A DNA stretch of 50,643 nucleotides. Source: JANXLS01 sp038227045. Its GTDB lineage: Bacteria > Planctomycetota > SZUA-567 > H5-PLA8. Each line of letters begins with the position of its first letter. The stretch's first letter is position 1. Below are positions 17,876 to 27,144 of this stretch, in pieces. A model generated the notes under the pieces. That model searched no databases. It was not told the DNA's origin and saw only the letters and a program-made list of their open reading frames with translations. The position numbers were made by a program, and so were the translations under genes. The stretch is taken from positions 1-50,643 of the forward strand of contig JBBRQD010000034.1 in NCBI GenBank assembly GCA_038227045.1. The letters run 5' to 3'.

Positions 17876-18757
17876 ATGTTGACCGAACGCAGCCATCCCC
17901 GTCTCTTCAGGCAAAACACGTTCGTTTATCCAGTGCTCTCGCGGCGCTCTGGTGGCATTTCCGTCGGCATCAATCTCAACCCCGACAAGATCTGCAATTT
18001 CGATTGCATCTACTGCCAGGTGGATCGCACGCGCGCGCCGCAGGAACGTTTCGTCGGATTGCCCGCATTGCTGATCGAATTGGAATCCATACTGCTTGGA
18101 CTTGCGCCGGGCGGCGAGCTTTGGGAAGAACCCGAATTCAAGCAACTGCCTGAAGACAAGCGCCACGTTGCGGACATCGCATTCAGCGGCGATGGCGAAC
18201 CGACGACATTTAAGAACTTTTTCGAGGTCGTGCGAGACTGCGTGGAACTGAAGGAACGCGTTCACACGCAGCATCCGCCGAAAGACAGCCCTAAAGTGGT
18301 GGTGATCAGCAACGCCACCGGATTCGACCGGCCGGACGTGAAACGCGCGTTCGAGTACCTTGATGCGCATCACGGCGAAATCTGGGCGAAGCTCGACGCC
18401 GGCACGCCGGCGTATTTCAAACAAATCGACGCGACTGATTTTCCATTTGAAAAAGTGCTCGCCAATATTCTCGACTGCGCGCGTGAGCGGGCGACGGTGA
18501 TTCAGGCGTGTTTTATGCGCGTCAACGGCGTTGGACCCACGCGCGAAGAAATCTCGGCCTTTGTCGAACGCTTGAATGAAATCGAGACGGGCGGCGGCAG
18601 GATCAAACGCGTGCAGGTGTACACGGTCGCACGCAACCCGGCGTTGCCGATTGTGTCGAGTTTGAGCGATGCCGAAGTGGACGCCATTGCAGTGCGCGTG
18701 CGAAATGAAGCGGGGATGGCAGCCGAATCGTTTTACGGAAACGTGGCGACGAAGTAA
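17876..18757 (+). CDS. Radical SAM protein (COG0731-like)
   Basis: The 293-residue enzyme carries the cluster-binding motif CNFDCIYC (CxxxCxxC) near residue 43, then AFSGDGEPTTFKNF, typical of the Fe-S oxidoreductases related to wyosine-type tRNA enzymes (COG0731), and VVISNATGF. The reaction is unknown; members of this group are short, single-domain and usually uncharacterised. It follows the Asn-rich protein gene by 39 bp and precedes rsmE by 62 bp in the same direction, so the three could share a transcript. Confidence 0.85.
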   Translation: MLTERSHPRLFRQNTFVYPVLSRRSGGISVGINLNPDKICNFDCIYCQVDRTRAPQERFVGLPALLIELESILLGLAPGGELWEEPEFKQLPEDKRHVADIAFSGDGEPTTFKNFFEVVRDCVELKERVHTQHPPKDSPKVVVISNATGFDRPDVKRAFEYLDAHHGEIWAKLDAGTPAYFKQIDATDFPFEKVLANILDCARERATVIQACFMRVNGVGPTREEISAFVERLNEIETGGGRIKRVQVYTVARNPALPIVSSLSDAEVDAIAVRVRNEAGMAAESFYGNVATK

Positions 18758-18819
18758 AAACGAGCCTCGACTTGTTTTTCGTGTTCGCTTTTCCTCTTTA
18801 AAATCAGGATTGATCACGC

Positions 18820-19563
18820 GTGGCGAAATTAAGACGGTTCACGGTGGATTCGCTGGATGGCATGGCGGCCGGTTCGGAACTCCTGCTCTCCGCCGGCGAG
18901 AGCCGCCACGTGCGCGTGCTGCGCTTGACGCCGGGCGCCGAATTCGAGGCGCTCGATCGGCGCGGTCGGTGCGCGCGCGCCGTGATCGAAGCGGATTCGG
19001 AACACGGCGTCCGCGCGCGGATCATCGCGTTTGAAAAGGCGTCGCAGATCGCGCGCCGCGTGAAACTGGTTCTGGCGATTGCGTGGCCTAAAGGCAAGCG
19101 CGCCGCGGTGCTGGTTGAGAAATGCGCGGAACTGGGAGTCGACGAACTCGTCCCGATCCGGTTTGAACGCGGTGTGGTGAGCAAAGACGACGAATCCGAA
19201 GGCCTCGTCCGATTGCGGCGTATCGCGGTGGAAGCGTCGAAACAGTCGGGGCGAGACGATATCATGAGCATCGCCGCCGAAATGACCCTGCCGGACTTTT
19301 TGACCCAATCTCTTTGCGCCGGCGTGACACTAATGCTTGATCCGGGGGCCGAGGAGCATCTTTTGACAGCGGTCGCGAAACTGCAGCTAAACGCCGGATC
19401 CCTCTCGCTGGTGATTGGTCCCGAAGGAGGATTGACTTCCGCTGAAATTGCGCTTGCGGGCGGATTGGGAATTGATAAGGTGCGTTTGGCAGTTCATGTG
19501 CTTAGAATCGAAACAGCGGCGATTGCGGCTGGCGCGATATGCAAGGCGCTGCTGGAAAGTTAG
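18820..19563 (+). CDS. rsmE: 16S rRNA (uracil-1498-N3)-methyltransferase RsmE
   Basis: The 247-residue protein matches RsmE in length and order. An N-terminal PUA-like domain contains RRFTVDSL and HVRVLRLTPG, and a SPOUT methyltransferase domain contains LAIAWPKGKR, CAELGVDELVPI, SLVIGPEGGLTSAE and LRIETAA, which form the trefoil knot and SAM site. It methylates U1498 of 16S rRNA in the assembled small subunit. The start is GTG, with AGGA ten bases upstream. Confidence 0.95.
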   Translation: MAKLRRFTVDSLDGMAAGSELLLSAGESRHVRVLRLTPGAEFEALDRRGRCARAVIEADSEHGVRARIIAFEKASQIARRVKLVLAIAWPKGKRAAVLVEKCAELGVDELVPIRFERGVVSKDDESEGLVRLRRIAVEASKQSGRDDIMSIAAEMTLPDFLTQSLCAGVTLMLDPGAEEHLLTAVAKLQLNAGSLSLVIGPEGGLTSAEIALAGGLGIDKVRLAVHVLRIETAAIAAGAICKALLES

Positions 19564-19732
19564 AATAGAGGCACATGGATTGAATTCGGCCAGGCACTCG
19601 ATTTAGTTTTGAATTCCTGTTATGGGCCAAGCGTCTGTATTAATGGGATGCTAGGGTGGGGATAGGGGGAAATATAATTGTCGTCATAACTAACGGCATC
19701 TCCGTGCGCACACCTATTTGGAGTCCCCCAAC

Positions 19733-22639
19733 ATGCCAGCCAAACCGCGGCAGTTAGTGCTTCGAAAACCGATCCGGCCAGCGCTTGCCGAAGCCGGTCG
19801 CATGGCCAATGAAAATCCGGATAAACTCGCTCGCAATTTGCTCCGTTCGCGCACCTTCGCCAATAGCCGTCAGCACAAATATGAAATTTGGTCGCTCCTC
19901 CAAAACCTCGGGAGTGATGCCGTCGTAAAACGCGCTGTCGCATTAATTTCACAAACCCGTTCGACCGCCGAATTGCTCGCCGTGTTGAACGCCGCCGAAG
20001 CGGATGGCTGGCATGAAACCGCTCCGTCGATCGTGCGTCGTTTTGCAATCGAAACGAATCGGTTGGGCAAGCGCGCGCCCTCCAAAGACGCCATGCAGCG
20101 AATTGAAGCACTTTGTTCTGTTGGCGCAAAAAACAGTGCTCATTTTGCAGCACAGGATCTGCGTAAATTGCTCAAACATTCGAGCGCTCGATTGCGCGCG
20201 ATGGGGACCGCATATTCTCTAAAAATGAAGCGGGCTGAACTCGTTTCCGAATTGCTTCCAATCGCCTTATCGCAAGGCCCGGGCGCTCCGGCCGCTGAAG
20301 AGGCCGTATGTGAATTCGGCGATGGCACCAGTGCCGCCGCGTTGTGGCCGCGCGCGTTGACTGCGCGAAAATCCGGCCAGGCTGAAATGCTTCAAGCGTG
20401 TTTTAGAATGCTGGGTGCAGTGGGCGCGTTTGATTGCCAGCTCGCGCTGCGAGTCTGGATCGAAGAGGATTTTGCGAAATCGGAAGACGCTGGCTGGCTG
20501 CACGCCGAAGCGTGGTGCGCCTTCGTGCGCGCCAAATTGGCCGCCGGCGAGAGCGGACGTCACGAGGCGCTGGCGGACTTGCACTGGTTCAGACACCAGG
20601 CCGAGCGTTCCGCGGTTCCGGAAGCACGGATGGAGGGCGAGGGAGTCTTTCATCTCGCTCGCGCCTTGTCCCTATTGGGCGACGAGGCCGAATCCGAGAA
20701 GCTGACGCGCCTTGCCGTCAAACGGTCTCTGCCGAATCCGGATAAGTTTGCCGAATTGATTCCCGCGGTGCTGCGCGCCGGGGCAGGCTCGGCTGCGCCT
20801 ACTGCGTGGCTCGCGGCGGCGGGCGATTTATCCGCACAACGAAAGATTGTTGAGAACTGGCCGGTGTTGCTGCGCGATGGCCGCAAGCCGCTGAATTGGG
20901 ATCTGCGCTCGAAGCTTGACGCGAGCGTGATGCGCGAAACGCTTCTCGCGGCGCTGCGGGGTGAAACGCCCGGCGCGGCGCGCCGCGTGTTGAAATTCGT
21001 CTGTGGCGACGCGGTGGCTCACTCGGTGCGCGACGAAATTGAAACGCTCGCGGCGGCTCATGCGAGCGAAGTCGTTCGCTGGAAAGCCGCGCGCGCCTTG
21101 GCGGCGCTCGACACGATTCCAAAACCGTTGTCATCGACCGGAGACTCGCCGGTTCCAGTGCGCTGGACTCGCCTGGATGCGGCGGTGCTCTCCGGCGCGT
21201 TGAAAACAAGCGAAGCCAAGCGGCCTGTCCGCGCCGCGGAAGTAGCGCGCGCCGGCACCGGGCTTGTGCCGCCGGAACGCGAGGGGCGGGGGTGGACTCT
21301 GGCGTTCGACGGAATGCGCGCGACCGCGCGCCGGTCGACCGTTCAAGCAATAGTGAACGGTCCCTTGTCGCGAGCATTGCATCGCCGCGCGCCGCTCGGG
21401 CCATCGTTTGAAGAACGGCCGGACGTGCGCGCGATCCGCGATCTCGCTCCGGCGAGCAACGCGCTCGACGAACAAATGGCCGAGATGGCCCGCGCGGTGA
21501 TGGATTTCTGGGTCTTCGGCGACGAGTTTTTAACGCTCGATCTCAACGGCGTGACACAGGTCGCTGCGTTTCTGTCATCCAATGGCGTAACCATGGACGA
21601 GGACGACGTGACCGCGTGCGGCGCCTTTATCGGCGAAGCACTGCGCAAGCGGTTGGGCGGCGAGTGGACCGGCTTCGACGGCAATTACCGGCTCGAGATC
21701 AAGGGCGAAACATTCGATCCGATCGGCTTGGGGCGGCTGCTGTTCGAACGCAAGGATCCGTTTCACGGCCCGATGCTGGCCAACGAAACATTCGTGTCCG
21801 CAGAAGCGCGCTTGAATCTGGCGAAGAAATCCACCGCGCCGCGCGACACCGGCGCGTCGTTCGAACGCTCGATCAAAAAACTCTGCGAACTGCCGCATAC
21901 GGCGGCAATGAGCGAACTGATGGCCGAGACGCGCGTGTTCTCGTATCGCATGGAACCGGGAGATTGGCCGGCGGTGCTGGCCGCGTGCGATCCGCTTTTG
22001 GAGAACGTCAGCGGCGCGCGAATCGCAGCCGCGATGACCATCTACGCGCCCGGAGAAGCGCTGGCCCGCGCTTGGGCGCGCTGGGGCGCGCGGCGTCGCG
22101 AAACCAGCGGACTGACGCGTTTTCTCGCGGAAGCCATGTCCACTGCGGCCGAGCGCGACGACCTCGAAGCGATGCCCAATTGGACCGTGCAGGTGCCGGC
22201 CAGCCGCTTCAGCTTTATCAATTCGCTGCGCAAGCGCACGCCCGCCGCCGAGTGGCGCAAGATCGTCATGCTGCTGTTGCGCCAGCGCACTGCCGCGGGC
22301 GATCTCGCTGGAGCGGGCTGGTGCCTGTTCAGCTACAAATACGAGTTCCCGGACTGCCTCGCGCTGGTGCGCTCCTTCTCCGCGATGACGGTCAGCGCGC
22401 GCCAAACGCTTGTGCGGGCCACGCGGCATTGCACGCGCGACGAAGTGAAGCTCTTCCGTCCGCTCTGGGCCGAAGCGCTGCGCGACCCGTCGCCGGCAGT
22501 GGTCATCGCCGGACTTGACGCGGCTGGTTTCAACCGCGCGAAATCGCTGCGCACGCTCGTGGACGCCTTGAAGAACGACGAGCGGCCGGGAATCGCGATC
22601 GCCGCGACAGCGGTGTTGGATGGTTTGAATACGAAGTAA
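19733..22639 (+). CDS. Large helical-repeat protein of unknown function
   Basis: The 968-residue protein is predominantly alpha-helical and Ala-rich, with irregular HEAT/ARM-like helix pairs at both ends (for example ARNLLRSRTFANSRQHKYEIW and AVVIAGLDAAGFNRAKSLRTL). A distinct alpha/beta region lies near residues 570-690 (MDFWVFGDEFLTLDLNGVTQ, WTGFDGNYRLEIKGETFDP) that I do not recognise. No signal peptide or membrane segment is evident. The ATG at 19733 has GGAG nine bases upstream; a TTG at 19718 is the alternative. Residues about 465-515 look like an in-frame insertion of a GC-rich palindromic repeat (STGDSPVPV to AGTGLVPPERE). The gene ends before a clear terminator. Confidence 0.7.
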   Translation: MPAKPRQLVLRKPIRPALAEAGRMANENPDKLARNLLRSRTFANSRQHKYEIWSLLQNLGSDAVVKRAVALISQTRSTAELLAVLNAAEADGWHETAPSIVRRFAIETNRLGKRAPSKDAMQRIEALCSVGAKNSAHFAAQDLRKLLKHSSARLRAMGTAYSLKMKRAELVSELLPIALSQGPGAPAAEEAVCEFGDGTSAAALWPRALTARKSGQAEMLQACFRMLGAVGAFDCQLALRVWIEEDFAKSEDAGWLHAEAWCAFVRAKLAAGESGRHEALADLHWFRHQAERSAVPEARMEGEGVFHLARALSLLGDEAESEKLTRLAVKRSLPNPDKFAELIPAVLRAGAGSAAPTAWLAAAGDLSAQRKIVENWPVLLRDGRKPLNWDLRSKLDASVMRETLLAALRGETPGAARRVLKFVCGDAVAHSVRDEIETLAAAHASEVVRWKAARALAALDTIPKPLSSTGDSPVPVRWTRLDAAVLSGALKTSEAKRPVRAAEVARAGTGLVPPEREGRGWTLAFDGMRATARRSTVQAIVNGPLSRALHRRAPLGPSFEERPDVRAIRDLAPASNALDEQMAEMARAVMDFWVFGDEFLTLDLNGVTQVAAFLSSNGVTMDEDDVTACGAFIGEALRKRLGGEWTGFDGNYRLEIKGETFDPIGLGRLLFERKDPFHGPMLANETFVSAEARLNLAKKSTAPRDTGASFERSIKKLCELPHTAAMSELMAETRVFSYRMEPGDWPAVLAACDPLLENVSGARIAAAMTIYAPGEALARAWARWGARRRETSGLTRFLAEAMSTAAERDDLEAMPNWTVQVPASRFSFINSLRKRTPAAEWRKIVMLLLRQRTAAGDLAGAGWCLFSYKYEFPDCLALVRSFSAMTVSARQTLVRATRHCTRDEVKLFRPLWAEALRDPSPAVVIAGLDAAGFNRAKSLRTLVDALKNDERPGIAIAATAVLDGLNTK

Positions 22640-22672
22640 ATAAAACGGTGTTTCCAGCCGATCATAGAAATT

Positions 22673-22704
22673 AAACGGCCCAATTGTTCGGGCCGTTTTC
22701 TTTG
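22673..22704 (+). terminator. Rho-independent terminator
   Basis: AAACGGCCC (22673-22681) pairs with GGGCCGTTT (22690-22698) around an 8-base loop and is followed by TCTTTG. It separates the helical-repeat gene from the ParA-like gene. Confidence 0.85.
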
Positions 22705-22768
22705 ATTGTTCACCGGTTTTCAACCGAAATTAAACTGATCGAACAAATGTAAAAAGGAAACCGAATCC

Positions 22769-23455
22769 ATGAGCAAGATTCACTTTGTCGGCGGCGAAAA
22801 AGGCGGTGTTGGAAAATCGGTGGTGGCGCGTTTGTTGACGCAATATTGCCTCGACCGCGCGCTGCCGTTCGCCGCCATTGACGCCGACCGGTCCCACGGT
22901 GCGCTGCTGCGCTTTTACTCGGATTTCACCAAGTCCGGCGACCTCGACCAATTCGAAACCACCGACCATATCATGCAATTGGCGCTGGACGCCGACCAGC
23001 GCGTCATCGTCGATCTGCCGGCGCAAAGCGACAGGCTGCTGAATCACTGGATCGAAAAAAACGGCATTCTGGAACTCGGCACCGAATACTCGATTCCAAT
23101 TGTGTTCTGGCATGTCATGGACGACGGCAAAGACTCCGTGGATCTGCTGAACTCACTGATTAAAAAATACGACAATTTGATCCGCTACGTCGTCGTCAAG
23201 AATCTCGGACGTGGCATCGATTTCACCACATTCGAGTCGTCGCTGGTTCGCAGGCTCGCGGATGAAGTCGGCGCGAAAATCATGGTGCTGGATGAACTGC
23301 ACAAGCCGACGATGCTCAAGATCGACGTTCAGAACAAGAGCTTCTGGCAGGCGATCAACAACACCGGCGGCCAAGGCCTGGGCCTCATCGAGCGCCACCG
23401 CATCAAAGTGTGGCTGCGCAGCGTGTACAAGGAATTCGATCGCGTTGAGGTTTAA
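22769..23455 (+). CDS. Orphan ParA/MinD-like P-loop ATPase
   Basis: The 228-residue protein begins with a deviant Walker A (EKGGVGKSVVARLL) with the signature Lys, then AAIDADRSHGALLRFY and VIVDLPAQSD, the Walker A' and Walker B positions of ParA-type ATPases. The second half (IPIVFWHVMDDGKDSVDLLNSL) differs from chromosome-partitioning ParA and recalls nucleotide-binding proteins of mobilisation or stress loci. No ParB, MinC/E or replication gene is nearby, and it stands alone between a terminator and a repeat element. Its cargo is unknown. Confidence 0.82.
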   Translation: MSKIHFVGGEKGGVGKSVVARLLTQYCLDRALPFAAIDADRSHGALLRFYSDFTKSGDLDQFETTDHIMQLALDADQRVIVDLPAQSDRLLNHWIEKNGILELGTEYSIPIVFWHVMDDGKDSVDLLNSLIKKYDNLIRYVVVKNLGRGIDFTTFESSLVRRLADEVGAKIMVLDELHKPTMLKIDVQNKSFWQAINNTGGQGLGLIERHRIKVWLRSVYKEFDRVEV

Positions 23456-23479
23456 CATCGAAAAAAGCAACGGTGATTA

Positions 23480-23620
23480 AACATCGAATCTCGCGAATCT
23501 TCGCAGATAGTTTAAAATGAAAAATGAGGGCGGTTCCGCAAAATTTTGCGGACGCGTAGCGCGATAATGACTCTCAATATTATCCGTGTAGATTCGCGCA
23601 GATCTGCGAAATTCGATGTT
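23480..23620. repeat. Intergenic element with inverted ends (AACATCGAAT)
   Basis: AACATCGAATCTCGCGAA at 23480-23497 faces a copy at 23603-23620 whose complement reads AACATCGAATTTCGCAGA. The first ten bases match perfectly and later bases imperfectly. The interior contains a further palindrome near GCAAAATTTTGC. The element fills most of the space between the ParA-like gene and gatB and resembles a miniature mobile repeat. Confidence 0.6.
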
Positions 23621-23712
23621 CAAAGCAGTTTCTTCGCTGTTTCCGGCATTTGAATTTTGCATTTATCCGATAAATTACATTCGATGCTTGAAAACGAGGA
23701 GTGACGATTCGA

Positions 23713-25164
23713 ATGCCGACTTATGAAGCTGTGATGGGACTTGAAGTGCATGCGCAGTTGAAGACGCAGACCAAAATGTTCTGCGGCTGCCCCACATCGT
23801 TTGGCGAGCCGCCCAATACGCAAGTCTGCCCCGTGTGTCTGGGTTTGCCCGGATCGCTGCCGGTGGTCAACGCGCTGGCCTTCGAATTCGCGCTCAAAGC
23901 CGCGCTGGCGCTGCATTGCGAGATTGTCGGTTTTACGAAGTTCGACCGCAAGAATTATTACTATCCCGATCTGCCGAAGAATTATCAGATCAGCCAGTAC
24001 GATCTACCGTTCTGTAAGAACGGATATCTCGATATCACCGTCGAAGGCAAGCCCAAGCGCATCGGCATCACGCGCATCCACATGGAAGAAGACGCGGGCA
24101 AACTGGTGCATTCGGACCATGGCGGTTCGGGTGTGGACCTCAACCGCGCGGGCACGCCGCTGCTGGAGATCGTCAGCGAACCGGATCTGCGCACGCCGGC
24201 CGAAGCGCGCGCGTATATGGAAGCTGTTGCGCACATCCTCGAATTCCTCGGTATCTGCGATTGCAATATGCAGGAAGGCTCGCTGCGCTGCGACGCGAAT
24301 GTCTCGGTGCGCCCGGCCGGCCAGGAAAAACTCAACACGCGCCGCGAAATCAAGAACATGAATTCGTTCCGCTACGTCGAGCAAGCGATCGAAATCGAGA
24401 TCGCCGAACAGATTGGCATCTATGAAAAAGGCGGCACCGTGCGCCAGGAGACGCGCCTGTTCAATGGCGACACCGGCGTCATCCGGACGATGCGCACGAA
24501 GGAAGACGCGCAAGACTACCGCTATTTTCCGGAGCCGGATTTGCCGCCGATTACCATCACGAAAGCGATGATCGACGAGATCAAGAACAAGCTCGACGAA
24601 TTGCCCGAAGCACGCAAGCAGCGCTACATCAACGAGCTGAAGCTCAGCGAGTACGACGCCAAAGTGCTGACCGATTTCAAGCCGATGGGCGATTATTTCG
24701 AAGCGGTGTTAAAAGAAGGCGTCGCGCCAAAATTCGCCGCGAACTGGATCACCGCCGATTTGCAGGGAATCCTCAAGGAACTCAAGCAGACCATCGACAC
24801 CTGCGGCCTCGCGCCGAAAGCGGTCGCGGAGTTGATTCAGCTCGTTGAGAAGGATAAGAAGATCAATCGCGCCGCCGCAAAGGAAACGGTTTTTCCGAAG
24901 ATGCTCGAATCGAAAAAAAGCGCGCTGGAGATCGCAACCGAAGCCAATCTGCTGATCGTCGTGGATACGGGCGCAACGGATAAAGTGATCGAAGACGTCC
25001 TGCTCAAGTTCCCAAAGCTCGTCGACGATTATGTCGGAGGAAAAGACGCAGTGATTAACGCGATCTTCGGCAAGTGCATGGGCGAATTCAAAGGGAAGGG
25101 CGACCCGGCGGTGATCCGTCCGATGCTGGAGAAGAAACTGCTGGCGTTGAGGGAGAAGAAGTGA
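23713..25164 (+). CDS. gatB: Asp-tRNA(Asn)/Glu-tRNA(Gln) amidotransferase subunit B
   Basis: The 483-residue protein is full length for GatB. It begins MPTYEAVMGLEVHAQLKT and has the zinc-binding Cys motifs (MFCGCPTSF, VCPVCLGLPG), YYYPDLPKNYQISQYD, IHMEEDAGKL, DLNRAGTPLLEIVSEPD, LRCDANVSVR and IKNMNSFRYVE, followed by the helical YqeY-like tail domain that contacts tRNA. It transfers an amido group to mischarged Asp-tRNA(Asn) or Glu-tRNA(Gln) as part of GatCAB. gatA and gatC are not adjacent. An AGGAG lies 11 bases before the ATG; a GTG at 23701 overlaps that site and is less likely. Confidence 0.97.
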   Translation: MPTYEAVMGLEVHAQLKTQTKMFCGCPTSFGEPPNTQVCPVCLGLPGSLPVVNALAFEFALKAALALHCEIVGFTKFDRKNYYYPDLPKNYQISQYDLPFCKNGYLDITVEGKPKRIGITRIHMEEDAGKLVHSDHGGSGVDLNRAGTPLLEIVSEPDLRTPAEARAYMEAVAHILEFLGICDCNMQEGSLRCDANVSVRPAGQEKLNTRREIKNMNSFRYVEQAIEIEIAEQIGIYEKGGTVRQETRLFNGDTGVIRTMRTKEDAQDYRYFPEPDLPPITITKAMIDEIKNKLDELPEARKQRYINELKLSEYDAKVLTDFKPMGDYFEAVLKEGVAPKFAANWITADLQGILKELKQTIDTCGLAPKAVAELIQLVEKDKKINRAAAKETVFPKMLESKKSALEIATEANLLIVVDTGATDKVIEDVLLKFPKLVDDYVGGKDAVINAIFGKCMGEFKGKGDPAVIRPMLEKKLLALREKK

Positions 25165-25193
25165 TGGAAATATTAAGAGTCTATTACGATCCG

Positions 25194-25640
25194 TCACAGT
25201 TTCTCGTGGAGATTTCGAAGTGTAATTATCGCGCCCTTCCACAGGAATCGCGCTCGTGATTGACGGCCAACGGTTTTCTCAATGCGGTATGCATCGACGA
25301 GCGCCATGTAAACTCGTTTGAGGTGGTCTTGTCCGCGCCAATTGTCAAAGTCGGGTTGGTCATTTGGTCGTAAGATGGTGAGGTGCTCTTTAAAATTCTT
25401 GCGAGCCTCGCCCAACGAATATCCTATGTTCGATCCGAAATTGACGATATGTTCATCGGAGCCATCATCTTCCCAGCCACAAAGCACGCAAATGAAGTTG
25501 CGCCATCGCTCATGTAAAGTCGGATATTCGCAAACAGGGCATCGATAATATCCCTCATCCATTATTTCCGACACGGGCTGTTCTGATGAATTGTTCGGCA
25601 TATTTTCACATTTCGACACCAGATTTAAGTGGCGCACCAT
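25194..25640 (-). CDS. CPCC-family cysteine-rich protein
   Basis: The 148-residue cytoplasmic protein has a probable zinc-binding knuckle formed by YRCPVCEYPTL and FICVLCGWEDDG, followed by the conserved VNFGSNIGYSLGEARKNFKEH of the CPCC family (PF14206). Such proteins are small, of unknown function and are often found in polymorphic toxin or immunity settings, although no toxin is adjacent here. Start choice is uncertain: 25640 gives the longest product and 25601 (MPNNSSEQP) is the alternative; neither has a convincing ribosome binding site. It converges on gatB with 29 bp between stops. Confidence 0.85.
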   Translation of the reverse strand: MVRHLNLVSKCENMPNNSSEQPVSEIMDEGYYRCPVCEYPTLHERWRNFICVLCGWEDDGSDEHIVNFGSNIGYSLGEARKNFKEHLTILRPNDQPDFDNWRGQDHLKRVYMALVDAYRIEKTVGRQSRARFLWKGAIITLRNLHEKL

Positions 25641-25769
25641 CCCGATTCGACCCCGACAATTTCAATTAATCATATCCATAACTGAAAATAGGCACAACTA
25701 ATCTCTCAAAAAATCAATCCCTTTCCAATCATGATTTGCCCGCCGCCACGTTCGCCTTAAACTGTTTTC

Positions 25770-26558
25770 ATGACGAAAAAAATACTGCTAACGAATGACG
25801 ATGGACTTTCCTCGCCCGGCTTGACGACTCTGGTTTACGAACTGCTGCGTACGGGCCGATACGAACTGCGTGTCGTCGCGCCGGAGAAAGAACAATCCGG
25901 CGTGGGGCATTGTATTACGATCCATTGGCCGCTCTTCGCCGAAAAAGTCACGCTGCCGGATCCGGTGAGTTCCGTTCCGGCGTATCGCGTGGCCGGCACG
26001 CCGGCCGATTGCGTCAAGCTGGCGATCACAAATTTGTTTCCGGATTTCGTTCCCGAACTGGTCATCTCCGGAATCAACCGAGGGCCCAACGTCGGCATGA
26101 ACGTGTTTTATTCCGGCACGGTTGGCGGCGCAATGGAAGCAAGCATGAATGGCTTACCCGCGCTGGCGGTGTCGTTGGATATCCCCAAAAACGGACTGTG
26201 GCATTTCGGCCTGGCATCCGAATTGTGCATTCCCATTGTTGACGCGGCGATCGACATCGGACTGCCACCCTGGTCGGTGCTGAACGTCAATATTCCAAAT
26301 CGCCCGCAAAGCGAAATCAAAGGCACCAAGCTTACGTCCCAGGGCAAGAGCGGTTTTAAGGAGTTTTACGTCGAGGAAAAGTCGGAAGAAGGGCGCCGGC
26401 GATTCCGGCTCGAAGGCGAAATGGCCTACCGCGACACCGATCCGCGGATCGATGCCGTGGCAATACGCGACGGCTGGGTTTCGGTGACGCCACTGGGTCT
26501 TTCCGTGCAGGACGATACGGTTTGGGAAAAAGTGAAGGATTGGAAAATATTTAAGTAA
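25770..26558 (+). CDS. surE: 5'/3'-nucleotidase SurE
   Basis: The 262-residue protein matches SurE: KILLTNDDG with the metal-ligand Asp pair, VVAPEKEQSGVGHCIT, VAGTPADCVKLA, ISGINRGPNVG and YSGTVGGAMEAS. It is a metal-dependent nucleoside monophosphate phosphatase of the cytoplasm. No ribosome binding site is visible. The rhodanese gene starts one base after its stop, suggesting one transcript. Confidence 0.96.
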   Translation: MTKKILLTNDDGLSSPGLTTLVYELLRTGRYELRVVAPEKEQSGVGHCITIHWPLFAEKVTLPDPVSSVPAYRVAGTPADCVKLAITNLFPDFVPELVISGINRGPNVGMNVFYSGTVGGAMEASMNGLPALAVSLDIPKNGLWHFGLASELCIPIVDAAIDIGLPPWSVLNVNIPNRPQSEIKGTKLTSQGKSGFKEFYVEEKSEEGRRRFRLEGEMAYRDTDPRIDAVAIRDGWVSVTPLGLSVQDDTVWEKVKDWKIFK

Positions 26559-26559
26559 A

Positions 26560-27120
26560 ATGAGCGGAAAGCGATTCAAGATGGCTGCGGCGATTCTGGC
26601 CTGCGTTATCGTTAGCGCGGCGATAGCGCTTTATTTTTTGCGTACGCGGCCAACTGGCATGGCAGCAATTCAGGCGCTAATCCGTCACACCTTCCCGGAA
26701 GTTTCGCAATTATCCACAACGGATCTGGCCAGCCGGCTCGCGCGTCCGGGCGAATCCGCGCCTGTGTTGGTGGATGTCCGTTCGGAAGAGGAGTACGCGG
26801 TCAGCCATCTAAAGGGTGCGCGCCGAGTCGATCCGGAAGGCGATCCCAATGCAGCTCTCGCTGGCGTGGCGAAGGATGCCGAGATCGTTGCGTATTGTTC
26901 AGTCGGATACAGATCGTCGAAATTCGTGCGCGCCTTGCAGAAAAGTGGTTTTACGCGTGTGTCAAATCTGGAGGGTTCGCTATTCAAATGGGCGAACGAA
27001 GGGCGGCAGATTTACAATGAATCAACGGAAGTCCACTCCGTCCATCCTTACGATGAAACGTGGGGCGAATTGCTTCAGCCGCAACTCCGCGCGGATCTGC
27101 GTAAAACGAAAGAGAAATGA
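26560..27120 (+). CDS. Membrane-anchored rhodanese-like sulfurtransferase
   Basis: The 186-residue protein has an N-terminal membrane anchor (MAAAILACVIVSAAIALYFL) and one rhodanese domain (VLVDVRSEEEYAVSHLKGARRVD) with the active-site loop CSVGYRSS, whose Cys would carry a persulfide. The domain faces the periplasm if the anchor is an N-in helix. It begins one base after surE and precedes the DUF547 gene by 24 bp, at the head of a long co-directional series. Handling of sulfane sulfur or another chalcogen is plausible. Confidence 0.88.
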   Translation: MSGKRFKMAAAILACVIVSAAIALYFLRTRPTGMAAIQALIRHTFPEVSQLSTTDLASRLARPGESAPVLVDVRSEEEYAVSHLKGARRVDPEGDPNAALAGVAKDAEIVAYCSVGYRSSKFVRALQKSGFTRVSNLEGSLFKWANEGRQIYNESTEVHSVHPYDETWGELLQPQLRADLRKTKEK

Positions 27121-27144
27121 AGTGGACGAAAGAGGCGGCGCAGG

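Noticed and set aside
25164..25259. A 31-codon frame starting on the gatB stop codon (ATG in GTGATGG)
   Set aside because: It is antisense to the conserved C-terminus of the CPCC protein and has no motif; probably chance.
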